In this document: one piece after another, positions 6,924-13,738 of the stretch | How positions within the stretch are numbered: position 1 is the stretch's first letter | Layout: each line of letters starts with the position of its first letter | Origin: Paludibacteraceae bacterium | GTDB taxonomy: Bacteria > Bacteroidota > Bacteroidia > Bacteroidales > Paludibacteraceae | DNA length: 16,665 bases | NCBI GenBank assembly: GCA_017960065.1 | Contig: JAGCZK010000196.1 | Span: 1-16,665 of the forward strand | Direction of reading: 5' to 3' | Position numbers and translations under genes: made by a program | The notes under the pieces: model-generated | What the model saw: the letters and a program-made list of their open reading frames with translations, nothing else | What the model was told of the DNA's origin: nothing | Database searches by the model: none

Positions 6924-6931
6924 CAAAATTA
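6924..6931 (-). promoter_or_regulatory. glnK: Candidate -7 box of the glnK-amtB operon
   Basis: TAATTTTG on the minus strand fits TAnnTTTG and lies 42 bases before the glnK ATG. No good TTTG -33 box is seen at normal spacing, which would fit an activator-dependent promoter. No sigma-54 -24/-12 pair was seen. Confidence 0.5.
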
Positions 6932-6988
6932 TGAATTTTTGACACGAAAAATATTAAAGGCGTAGCATAATGATAGTAAAATAATATT

Positions 6989-7016
6989 TTGTATAACAGA
7001 ATGATATGTTGTATAA
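6989..7016. promoter_or_regulatory. Paired TTGTATAA sites upstream of glnK
   Basis: TTGTATAA occurs at 6989-6996 and 7009-7016, exactly 20 bp apart (two helical turns). The same stretch can be read as an imperfect inverted repeat, TTGTATAACA-N8-TGTTGTATAA. It lies about 60-85 bp upstream of the candidate -7 box, where an activator would bind. Confidence 0.4.
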
Positions 7017-7023
7017 TAATTTG

Positions 7024-7038
7024 CTGTCAGTTTGACAG
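7024..7038. promoter_or_regulatory. Palindrome CTGTCA-GTT-TGACAG upstream of glnK
   Basis: This is a perfect 6-bp inverted repeat with a 3-bp spacer, a typical size for a dimeric regulator site. A second imperfect hairpin (CTGCTTTC/GGAAGCAG, 7053-7073) lies next to it. Either could be a regulator site or an RNA hairpin in the glnK leader or upstream read-through. Confidence 0.4.
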
Positions 7039-7112
7039 AAAAATACCCGCTTCTGCTTTCGAATTGGAAGCAGGCTGGAGTTGCGGGGCAGTGAAAAAGG
7101 AGGGGTTGGGGC

Positions 7113-7146
7113 ATAAAAAAGGCTCCCAATATGGTTGGAAGCCTTT
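7113..7146 (-). terminator. Terminator of the GH17 lipoprotein gene
   Basis: AAAGGCTTCCAA and TTGGGAGCCTTT form a 12-bp stem with one T-G pair and a 5-nt loop (7118-7146). On the minus strand a T-run follows. It begins about 20 bases after the stop codon of the lipoprotein gene. Confidence 0.85.
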
Positions 7147-7167
7147 ATAAATTGTCAGCGGAGGTGC

Positions 7168-8481
7168 TTATTTTTTGTCGGGAATGTCGAAAATGGCGTC
7201 GATGACCGCCGTTTCGTCACCGTTGTAGGTTTTGGTGATCGGCTTGCCACCGCGGGTCAGGCCCTCGAAGCGGCCTTTGTCCACAGCGTCCCACAGCACA
7301 TACTTGGCCTGCCCTTGGTTGTCGATCAGACCGAAGTGGTTTTCTGAACCCATGGCGTTCGTCTTGTCTTTCCAGGGTTCGTCAAAGATTTCGAAATAGA
7401 ACACGCTGATGCCTTTGCGGTTGGTGATGTTTCGCAATTGGTCGTAATAGCGTTTCTCCTTGTATTCGTCGGCAGCCCCCGAACCGTTGATTCCGTACAT
7501 CGACCCGTCTTCGTCGAGCAGGGGGTACGAGGCCAAAAAAGTGTCGGCCGAGTGGTTGTTGCTCTTCGAAGGTCCGTCTTGGGTGGCCCAGCCGGTTTCG
7601 CCGATGTGTACGGGCTTGTTGATGTTCAGGCGGTGCATGTAGTCCACAACGCCCTGGTATTGGCTCATGGCGTATTCGACGGCGCGATCGACGGCGCGGT
7701 CGGCGCGCTGGCGGTCCGACAGACCCTTATCTTCTTGCGGGGCCAGCCAGTAGGTCGGGTTGTAGTAGGAGTCGTGGAAAGGATAGGTGTGCACCGAAAT
7801 AAAGTCAACCGCCTGCATGAGTGCGGTCAGGTCTTCGGTGTGGTATTCGTCGCCACCTCCGCCCCAGGCGGCAAAGTTGTCGGACGAGGTGATCCAGAGC
7901 GACGCCGGCAGCTCGCCGTTTTTCTTTTTGTCTTGCAGATAGTTGACCCATTTCAAAATCACCTTGGTGTCAACGCAGTACGATTGCGCCCAGTGAACCA
8001 TGGCTTCGTTGCCCACGGCAATCATCTTGACGATGTTGGGGTAGGCGTTGGCCATTTCGACGGCACGCTCAATCTCGGCGGTGTTGCCGGCGAGGTTCTC
8101 GCCCGTATGGTCGACCGAATCGGTCTGGGCGTTGCGGCACTCAATCCAGGTGCCCAGCATCAGGTACATCTCAAAATTCGGATCTTCCTTTTGCAGGCTG
8201 CTGATGGCTTTGAGCAGGTTGGGCGTCTGGCCGCCACCGGTGTCGTAGGTGCGGATCAGGCGCACGCCGAGCGCCGACAAAATGCGCAAATCCTCTTTGA
8301 TGTCCTCGACGGTGGGGACGGTGTCGCGCGTAACCGCACGGTAGCCGCCGTACGACATGGCCTGGTAGTCGGGATTGCCCAGAATGTCTTGCGCCGTCAT
8401 GACGTAGGTTTTGTTATTTTTCGGAGAACAGGCGGCCAGCATAATCAGTGCCGCGAGCAGGCAGTAGGTGATTCTTTTCAT
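7168..8481 (-). CDS. GH17-like glycoside hydrolase, lipoprotein
   Basis: The protein has 437 aa from the ATG at 8481; a TTG two codons upstream (8487) is possible but less likely. The lipoprotein signal peptide MKRITYCLLAALIMLAAC gives lipid-modified Cys18, so the enzyme should sit on the inner or outer membrane. The GH17 (clan A) pattern is visible: the acid/base glutamate E159 in AVGNEA and the nucleophile E295 in HIGETGW, with the aromatic strand HTYPF between. GH17 enzymes act on beta-1,3-glucans, some as transglycosylases making branched or cyclic glucans. The substrate here is unknown and there is no SusC/SusD pair nearby. It lies 45 bases after the DUF58 gene, has its own -7 box, and ends the leftward cluster. 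Confidence 0.88.
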   Translation of the reverse strand: MKRITYCLLAALIMLAACSPKNNKTYVMTAQDILGNPDYQAMSYGGYRAVTRDTVPTVEDIKEDLRILSALGVRLIRTYDTGGGQTPNLLKAISSLQKEDPNFEMYLMLGTWIECRNAQTDSVDHTGENLAGNTAEIERAVEMANAYPNIVKMIAVGNEAMVHWAQSYCVDTKVILKWVNYLQDKKKNGELPASLWITSSDNFAAWGGGGDEYHTEDLTALMQAVDFISVHTYPFHDSYYNPTYWLAPQEDKGLSDRQRADRAVDRAVEYAMSQYQGVVDYMHRLNINKPVHIGETGWATQDGPSKSNNHSADTFLASYPLLDEDGSMYGINGSGAADEYKEKRYYDQLRNITNRKGISVFYFEIFDEPWKDKTNAMGSENHFGLIDNQGQAKYVLWDAVDKGRFEGLTRGGKPITKTYNGDETAVIDAIFDIPDKK

Positions 8482-8501
8482 ATTCAAATGATTTCGGAGA
8501 A

Positions 8502-8509
8502 CAAATATA
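8502..8509 (-). promoter_or_regulatory. -7 box of the GH17 lipoprotein gene
   Basis: TATATTTG on the minus strand fits TAnnTTTG exactly and lies 20 bases before the ATG at 8481. The nearest upstream TTTG (8536-8533) is 23 bases away, rather far. The element suggests independent expression, but there is no terminator between the DUF58 gene and this one, so read-through is likely too. Confidence 0.6.
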
Positions 8510-8526
8510 GCCCAAAAAATCGGGAT

Positions 8527-9840
8527 TTACAACAAATTCCGGCGTTTCAGCTCCAAGTATTTGTTGACCAGGCTTTCGCGCAATTTTTCGGGCGTGGTGA
8601 GCAGGGTCTGGATGCCGTGCTGCTGCAGGGCTTGCGCCACCAGTTGCTTTTCGAAGGCCAAGCTTGCCGCCAAAGCGTTTTCGGTGGCTCGCGTCGCCCG
8701 GTTGTCGGCTTGCGATTCGAAGCCTTCCAAATCCCGGTCGCGGAAGAAAACTACGAGCAGCACATGCCCTTGTGCCAGTTTGCGCAGGTAGGGCAACTCG
8801 CGTTTGAGGCCGGCGAGCGTGTCGAACGTGGTGTAGAGAATCAGCAGGCTGCGGCGGGTAATCCGGTGGCGGACACATTCGTACAAGGCGTTGTAGTCGC
8901 TTTGCAGAAAGGTCGAGTCTTCGTTGTGAAGCATTTCCTGCAGGCGCTTCATCGTGAAGTGCCGCTTGTCGGCCAGCATCAGCTGGTCGATTTGCCAATT
9001 GAAACTGATGAGTCCGACCAGGTCGCCGTGGCGCAAGACGGTGTACGACAGGCAGATGCTGGCGTTTATCGCATAGTCGAGCAAGGTCATGCCGTTGAAA
9101 CTGTGCTGCATGCCGCGGCCCTTGTCAATCATCGAATAGACGCATTGCGACTGCTCGTCGGCATAGACGTTGCATAGCAGCAGGTCGCGTCGGGCCGTGG
9201 CCTTCCAGTTAATGGTGCGGTAGTCGTCGCCCTTGACGTATTCCTTGATTTCCTCAAACTCACGGTTATTGCCGATGCGGCGGACCGAATGGATGCCAAA
9301 CTCGCGCCGGTAGTTGTCGACCGACAGCTTTTCGAGTTGCTTGAGGTAGAAAAACGAGGGGTAAACGTGCGTCTGCATCGGCTCGCCCAGCTTGTAGTGG
9401 CGCTGCATCAGTTTCCAGGGGCTGTACAGGTAGGCGTGAATCAGACCGAACCCGTAACTGCCGCGACGGGTCGGGGTCAGCGTGTAGCGGATGACGGTTT
9501 CGCGGTCGGCGGCAATCTCCACGTCCCACTCCAAGTCGCGCACCTGAAATTCGGGCGGAATCTCGTCGTACACCTGCAGGCGGCAGGTCCGGCCGTTTTG
9601 GCTGCTGATGCGGATGCATACGGGGTTGGGGTCGCCGTTGGAAAAACGGTCCGACAACTCGCGGGTCGCAACGAGCTGGGGGTCGGCAAAAGTCAGCCGG
9701 AGCAGGTCGGCGACCACCGCAAACACCAACAGCCCGAGCAGGCCCAGCCCGATGTACAGGAAGGCCAGCCAGAGCCACCCGACAGCGCAGATGGCCACGA
9801 TGGCGATTAGCAGATATACGGTGCGTTTCCCCAAGAACAT
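8527..9840 (-). CDS. DUF58 family protein of the MoxR cluster
   Basis: The 437-aa protein begins with two membrane helices (about 8-25 and 26-46), followed by a beta-rich region and the DUF58 core REFEEIKEYVKGDDYRTINW (193-212) continuing WKATARR. The C-terminal part resembles a von Willebrand A fold. The place of the metal site DxSxS reads D239-K-G-R-G, so both serines are missing and metal binding is doubtful. In MoxR systems the DUF58 protein is the usual ATPase partner and is often membrane-linked. Its ATG lies one base after the moxR stop, so translation is probably coupled. The DUF58 call is firm; the biochemical role is not known. Confidence 0.92.
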   Translation of the reverse strand: MFLGKRTVYLLIAIVAICAVGWLWLAFLYIGLGLLGLLVFAVVADLLRLTFADPQLVATRELSDRFSNGDPNPVCIRISSQNGRTCRLQVYDEIPPEFQVRDLEWDVEIAADRETVIRYTLTPTRRGSYGFGLIHAYLYSPWKLMQRHYKLGEPMQTHVYPSFFYLKQLEKLSVDNYRREFGIHSVRRIGNNREFEEIKEYVKGDDYRTINWKATARRDLLLCNVYADEQSQCVYSMIDKGRGMQHSFNGMTLLDYAINASICLSYTVLRHGDLVGLISFNWQIDQLMLADKRHFTMKRLQEMLHNEDSTFLQSDYNALYECVRHRITRRSLLILYTTFDTLAGLKRELPYLRKLAQGHVLLVVFFRDRDLEGFESQADNRATRATENALAASLAFEKQLVAQALQQHGIQTLLTTPEKLRESLVNKYLELKRRNLL

Positions 9841-9841
9841 G

Positions 9842-10816
9842 TTAGCAGATGTTTTCGGTTTTTTCGACGATTTCGCGAATGACGTTTTCGATGGTCACGC
9901 CTTCCATCTCCGCTTCGGCGGTCAGCTGGATGCGGTGGCAGAGAATCGGCTTGGCCAGCAACTTGATGTCGTCGGCGATGACAAAGTCGCGTCCCTGCAA
10001 GATGGCGTAGGCCTTCGAGGCCTGCAGCAGGGCGATCGATGCCCGGGGCGAGGCTCCTAAGTAGAGTTGTCCGTGCGTGCGGGTTTGCTGGATGAGCCGG
10101 ATGATGTACTGCATCATTTTTTCGTCGATAAAGACTTGTGCGGCCTTGCGGCGCAACTCGAGCATCTGGCCGATGTCGGTCAGCGGTCGGATGTTTTCGA
10201 GTTTGGTGAAGGCGGAGTCGCTATTGTGCGACTGCAGGATGCGCAGTTCTTCTTCGGCATTGGGGTAGCCGACTTCAATCTTGAACAGAAAACGGTCGAG
10301 CTGCGCTTCGGGCAGGCGGTAAGTGCCTTCCTGCTCAATCGGGTTTTGGGTGGCGATGATGGTGTACAGGTCGCTCATCGGGTAGCGCACGCCGTCGATG
10401 GTCACCTGTTTTTCTTCCATCACTTCAAAAAGGGCCGACTGGGTTTTGGCCGGAGCACGGTTGATTTCGTCGGTCAGCACAATGTCGGCAAAAACCGGTC
10501 CTTTGTGGAATTCAAATGCGTGGGTGCCCATGTTGAACACATTGGTTCCCAACAAATCCGAAGGCATCAGGTCGGAGGTGAACTGCACCCGCGAAAAATC
10601 GGCCTTGATGAGTTTGGAAATCAAACGGGCCGTCAGGGTCTTGGCCACTCCGGGCACGCCTTCGATCAGCACGTGTCCTCCGGTCAGAATGGCGGTCAGC
10701 AGCAAATCGACCATCTGCTGTTGCCCGGCAATCACCGAGCCGATGCACTGACGCATTGCGGCAATGGCTTCGAGCCGGTTGGTGCTTTCCAGCACTTCTT
10801 CAGTTCTTTCTTCCAT
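9842..10816 (-). CDS. MoxR family AAA+ ATPase
   Basis: The 324-aa ATPase has Walker A GVPGVAKT (53-60), Walker B ADIVLTDEIN (110-119, catalytic D116-E117), sensor 1 ATQNP (155-159), an arginine-finger region LDRFLFK (R175) and sensor 2 GASPRAS (R258), followed by the small helical lid domain. All the parts needed for ATP hydrolysis are present. MoxR ATPases act as chaperones that mature or load metal ions into partner complexes, usually through vWA proteins. It lies 2 bases after the DUF4350 gene and 1 base before the DUF58 gene. It is soluble and should work on the cytoplasmic face of the membrane with the DUF58 protein. The true substrate is unknown. Confidence 0.95.
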   Translation of the reverse strand: MEERTEEVLESTNRLEAIAAMRQCIGSVIAGQQQMVDLLLTAILTGGHVLIEGVPGVAKTLTARLISKLIKADFSRVQFTSDLMPSDLLGTNVFNMGTHAFEFHKGPVFADIVLTDEINRAPAKTQSALFEVMEEKQVTIDGVRYPMSDLYTIIATQNPIEQEGTYRLPEAQLDRFLFKIEVGYPNAEEELRILQSHNSDSAFTKLENIRPLTDIGQMLELRRKAAQVFIDEKMMQYIIRLIQQTRTHGQLYLGASPRASIALLQASKAYAILQGRDFVIADDIKLLAKPILCHRIQLTAEAEMEGVTIENVIREIVEKTENIC

Positions 10817-10818
10817 AG

Positions 10819-12063
10819 TTATTCTTTTAGTTTGTTTATAATCGATTGGATTTCGTTGATTCGGGTAATCAGGTTCTCGAGTGTCAGTTCGCGCGAGCCG
10901 GTGATTTCACCATCGATGCACTCGAGGGTCCAGCGCAGTTTCCGCTCGGGGATACCGGTGCAGTCCGACAACCGGTGCATGTCTTCGTCGGTGGTGTCGG
11001 TGCTCGACAATCGGATGTGTGCCCGGTTGAGCGCCTCGTTTTGAAGGACGGCCTTGTACCGGCGCAGGATGCTCGGATAGTCCTGGTTTTCGAGGTACAC
11101 CGTGGCCGCCTGTCGGGCAAAGTCCAAGGTCCGGTTGCGGGGGGCTTCGATGACAGGAATCATGCGTTGGCGCCGGCGGGAGAAGAAAAGCAGGAACAGA
11201 ACAAAAAGTACGGCCTCCAGTATGTGGATCGTCCGCTTGACCAGATTTCGCCTGCCGCTGGTGGTTTTTTCGTATTTCACCGGGTAACGGTCATCGGCTT
11301 TCCGGTTCTTGTAGTGGCAGTCGTATAGCACCTGCTGGCTTTCGACAGTCGTCAGGTATAGGATGTTCCGGATGTCAGGATATTGCTCCTGGAACAAATT
11401 CTCCAGCAAATTCTCACTAAAGTCGTGATCGTACAAAATTCCATAGTTGGTAAATAGTAGTGGAGTGGTGCAGATACCGATCTTCCTGTTTTCGTTGAAT
11501 ATTGTGATAATGCCGTGATTCCCTTCTGTCCAAGAAACGTCTGTTAACGTTAACAAGGTGTCGTGTGCAACAGTCGGTATTTTTTCAAACGCGAAACGGG
11601 TGATTCCGCCGGCAGAGCACAAAACGTATGGGAAGGTTCCCAAATTACTCAAGTCGCGCATACGATGAAACTCTCCGTATTTTTCGGTCTCGGCCACCAG
11701 TGAGTCGATGCAAAACCGTGGGCCTTCGGTAATCATTCCGGGGAAACTGTCGGTGGCAATCAAAATGGAGTAGCCCTCTTGGTAAAGTTCGTCCATCCAT
11801 TGCAGGTGCCGGTCGGTAGGTACCGAATCTCCACCAAAACGCCAGATAATCAGGGTCTTCTCGGGTTCGTCAAAATACAAGTCCTTGTTATAGACATTCG
11901 AAAGGTGTCGTACTTCGTATCCGGCGCTGTCGAGGGCCTCGCAGAAAATGGAGACGTTAAACGGAGAAAATGCCGTTTCGGTGCCTTTGGGGTTCCAATT
12001 GACCGTTGAGTCGCAAGCGGTGAGAATCAACAGCAGCAGGACGTATGAGAGGGCTCTTTTCAT
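10819..12063 (-). CDS. DUF4350-type lipoprotein/membrane protein of the MoxR cluster
   Basis: The 414-aa protein starts with a signal peptide and lipobox (LTAC, Cys17). It then has a long domain (about 25-270) of DUF4350 type, one membrane helix (about 279-294, followed by RRRQR) and a cytoplasmic tail of about 115 residues. Thus one polypeptide would carry both an N-terminal lipid anchor and a membrane span, with the large domain in the periplasm and the tail facing the MoxR ATPase. It overlaps the DUF4129 gene by 4 bases (ATGA) and ends 2 bases before moxR. DUF4350 resembles glutamine-amidotransferase-like folds without clear catalytic residues. Function is unknown; the family call rests on context plus general form. 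Confidence 0.85.
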   Translation of the reverse strand: MKRALSYVLLLLILTACDSTVNWNPKGTETAFSPFNVSIFCEALDSAGYEVRHLSNVYNKDLYFDEPEKTLIIWRFGGDSVPTDRHLQWMDELYQEGYSILIATDSFPGMITEGPRFCIDSLVAETEKYGEFHRMRDLSNLGTFPYVLCSAGGITRFAFEKIPTVAHDTLLTLTDVSWTEGNHGIITIFNENRKIGICTTPLLFTNYGILYDHDFSENLLENLFQEQYPDIRNILYLTTVESQQVLYDCHYKNRKADDRYPVKYEKTTSGRRNLVKRTIHILEAVLFVLFLLFFSRRRQRMIPVIEAPRNRTLDFARQAATVYLENQDYPSILRRYKAVLQNEALNRAHIRLSSTDTTDEDMHRLSDCTGIPERKLRWTLECIDGEITGSRELTLENLITRINEIQSIINKLKE

Positions 12064-12704
12064 CGTTGCGACAATTGGCGGATAATGGTTTCAAATTCGT
12101 TGTAATCTTCGGCGGAGACCTCCCGGTTGCCGTAACGCACCGTGAGCATCAGACGCGTCAGCCGGGCGATGTCGGGCTTGAATTCGTTGTCGGGAAACTC
12201 CAGGTAATACTCTATGGGCGTGCCACTGGTGGTCAGCCGGACCAGGTGGTTGCTGTCGGCCCAGTTGAGCAGCAGGCGGTAGCCTTCGAAAATGGCATTG
12301 CTGTAATCCCCTTGTCCGGCCAGCCGTCGCATCGAGTCCCAGTACGAAATTTCCGGAACGTCCAGCGGTTTGTCGCCACTGGTGCCTGAGTCTTTGGGTT
12401 TCTTCAATTTCTGGCGGATGACGGGGGCCAGATAACAGCCCAGTCCAATAAGGACGCTAGCTGCGATCAAACCGAAAATGATGTTCAGAAAGGTGTTTGC
12501 CGGAAAGTCGGGAATGCGCCATCGTCCCGTGTTCCATTTCCAATTCCAATTATTCTTTTTGTATGGCGTCATTTTTCCTGAAGGCTCATATTGGGAGACA
12601 GGTGCCTGGCGGTAGCGCTCGATGGTCTGGTGAAACGCCTCGGTGTCCGCAACCGACGGCAGGCTGGCAGTCAGCAAAAACAGAAACAGGAACAGTCTTT
12701 TCAT
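12060..12704 (-). CDS. DUF4129-type membrane protein of the MoxR cluster
   Basis: The 214-aa protein has a signal peptide (1 to about 19, cut near SVA-D), a short periplasmic stretch rich in Trp and Asn (NNWNWKWNTGRW), a membrane helix (about 71-95), a basic linker (RQKLKKPK) and a cytoplasmic helical domain of DUF4129 type (about 118-212), with typical tail residues (TPIEYY, LTRLMLTVRYG). DUF4129 domains occur next to MoxR and at the C-terminus of transglutaminase-like proteins. It overlaps the genes on both sides by 4 bases, so all three are probably translated together. Its job is unknown; it may pass a signal between the periplasm and the MoxR ATPase. Confidence 0.85.
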   Translation of the reverse strand: MKRLFLFLFLLTASLPSVADTEAFHQTIERYRQAPVSQYEPSGKMTPYKKNNWNWKWNTGRWRIPDFPANTFLNIIFGLIAASVLIGLGCYLAPVIRQKLKKPKDSGTSGDKPLDVPEISYWDSMRRLAGQGDYSNAIFEGYRLLLNWADSNHLVRLTTSGTPIEYYLEFPDNEFKPDIARLTRLMLTVRYGNREVSAEDYNEFETIIRQLSQR

Positions 12705-13654
12705 TTTTTATGGCTGACTCGGTAGGGAAGAATTCCGTAATAGTAAACAAGCAGCAGCAGGCTGCCGAAAATAATGCCAAGCTTGATGGCCAGCGGATAT
12801 TCGGTGTGGCGGGTGGTGAAGCCTTCGAATATGGCGGCGGTAAAGGTCAGCGGCAATACCGAAACAAAGATTCGGATACTGCTTTTGGCCGAATCCATAA
12901 GGGCCTGGCGTCGCGAGCGTGTCCCGGGGAAAACCCATCCCAATCCGAATATCATGGCGGCGGCACAAGCCATGACGCAGGCCCCCATTTCCAGGGTTCC
13001 GTGTATCCAAATGGCGGTCATGGATTGCAGTCCCACCCCTTTCAAAAAGAACAGGGTTTGAAACTGTCCAAGCATGATGCCGTTGACTTTCATGATATAA
13101 AGCGGGCCGAGAATGGGAACGATGCCGTAGGCATAGGTTATGAGGTCCACGCGCAGGTTGTTCCAGACAATACTCAAAAAGGAGCTGGTTTCCGATCCGT
13201 GACTGTACACATCGGTCGGTTTGCCTTGCTTGATGTTGCGCAGGGTCATCTCCACATAACCCGAGCCCAAGGTTTTGACGATGTTCTCTTCGTCTTGAAT
13301 GCCCGAGATGCAGCCGGCGGCCACCAGCAGGCAGAATATCAGGCAGGTGATGTTGATGGTTTTGCGGTAGGCGGCCACTTCCAGCGGCACGTCGTGAAAG
13401 AAAAACCGCAGCGGCCTGCGCCAGTCGAGACGGCGTTTGTCGTAGATGGCCTTATAATAGGTGGTCGAAAGTTGGTTGAGGTAGGTGCTTACGCGCGAGC
13501 CGGGAAACTGGCTTTGTGCGTAGGCGCAGTCGGCCATCACGTCCTGATAGTTGGCAATCAGCGTGTCGGTTTTCAGCGGGCCGGAGAGCGAGGCTTCCTC
13601 CTGGTAACGCTGCCATTTCTCCTGGTTGAGGCGGACAAAGGCCGGTTCGGTCAT
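12701..13654 (-). CDS. SpoIIM-like (DUF95) integral membrane protein, first gene of the MoxR operon
   Basis: The 317-aa protein has a cytoplasmic N-terminus of about 95 residues, then several membrane helices (about 97-118, 168-190, 208-240, 258-278, 287-309). The family motif IHGTLE (217-222) is present. Despite the name, a SpoIIM-like protein does not mean sporulation: in Bacteroidota the family travels with MoxR, DUF58, DUF4129 and RDD genes. The first ATG (13654) lies 20 bases after a perfect TATTTTTG -7 box, which fixes the start. The stop overlaps the next gene by 4 bases. It may form the membrane platform or channel of the complex; the role is not established. Confidence 0.9.
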   Translation of the reverse strand: MTEPAFVRLNQEKWQRYQEEASLSGPLKTDTLIANYQDVMADCAYAQSQFPGSRVSTYLNQLSTTYYKAIYDKRRLDWRRPLRFFFHDVPLEVAAYRKTINITCLIFCLLVAAGCISGIQDEENIVKTLGSGYVEMTLRNIKQGKPTDVYSHGSETSSFLSIVWNNLRVDLITYAYGIVPILGPLYIMKVNGIMLGQFQTLFFLKGVGLQSMTAIWIHGTLEMGACVMACAAAMIFGLGWVFPGTRSRRQALMDSAKSSIRIFVSVLPLTFTAAIFEGFTTRHTEYPLAIKLGIIFGSLLLLVYYYGILPYRVSHKK

Positions 13655-13673
13655 AAAAATCGTTCTTGGTCGG

Positions 13674-13681
13674 CAAAAATA
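13674..13681 (-). promoter_or_regulatory. -7 box of the SpoIIM/MoxR operon
   Basis: TATTTTTG on the minus strand fits TAnnTTTG exactly and lies 20 bases before the ATG at 13654, giving a leader of roughly 13 bases. No clear -33 TTTG is seen at the usual spacing. The -33 region falls on the -7 box of the divergent RDD promoter. Confidence 0.65.
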
Positions 13682-13695
13682 CGAAAAAAAATCTT

Positions 13696-13703
13696 TACTT
13701 TTG
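13696..13703 (+). promoter_or_regulatory. -7 box of the RDD-DUF805 operon
   Basis: TACTTTTG fits TAnnTTTG. It lies 35 bases before the GTG at 13739 and 14 bases from the opposing -7 box. It puts the transcript start near 13709 and so excludes the much longer upstream reading frame as the RDD protein. Confidence 0.6.
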
Positions 13704-13738
13704 CCAAGTCAAAAACAAGAAAATCATTGTCTGCATCC

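Noticed and set aside
7438..9177. Long open frame (579 aa) on the plus strand across the GH17 and DUF58 genes
   Set aside because: It is antisense to two genes with clear motifs and its translation (Val/Gly/Gln-rich) shows no domain. It is a by-product of GC-rich codon use.
10067..11044. 325-aa plus-strand frame opposite moxR and the DUF4350 gene
   Set aside because: It overlaps the complete MoxR ATPase on the other strand and shows no recognisable family.
12701..13654. Sporulation function suggested by the SpoIIM name
   Set aside because: The family occurs widely in non-sporulating Bacteroidota with MoxR genes, and no other sporulation gene is present.
12497..13738. N-terminal 414 residues of a 657-aa frame that continues into the RDD gene
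   Set aside because: This part is antisense to the DUF4129 and SpoIIM-like genes. The -7 box at 13696-13703 puts the transcript start downstream of it.
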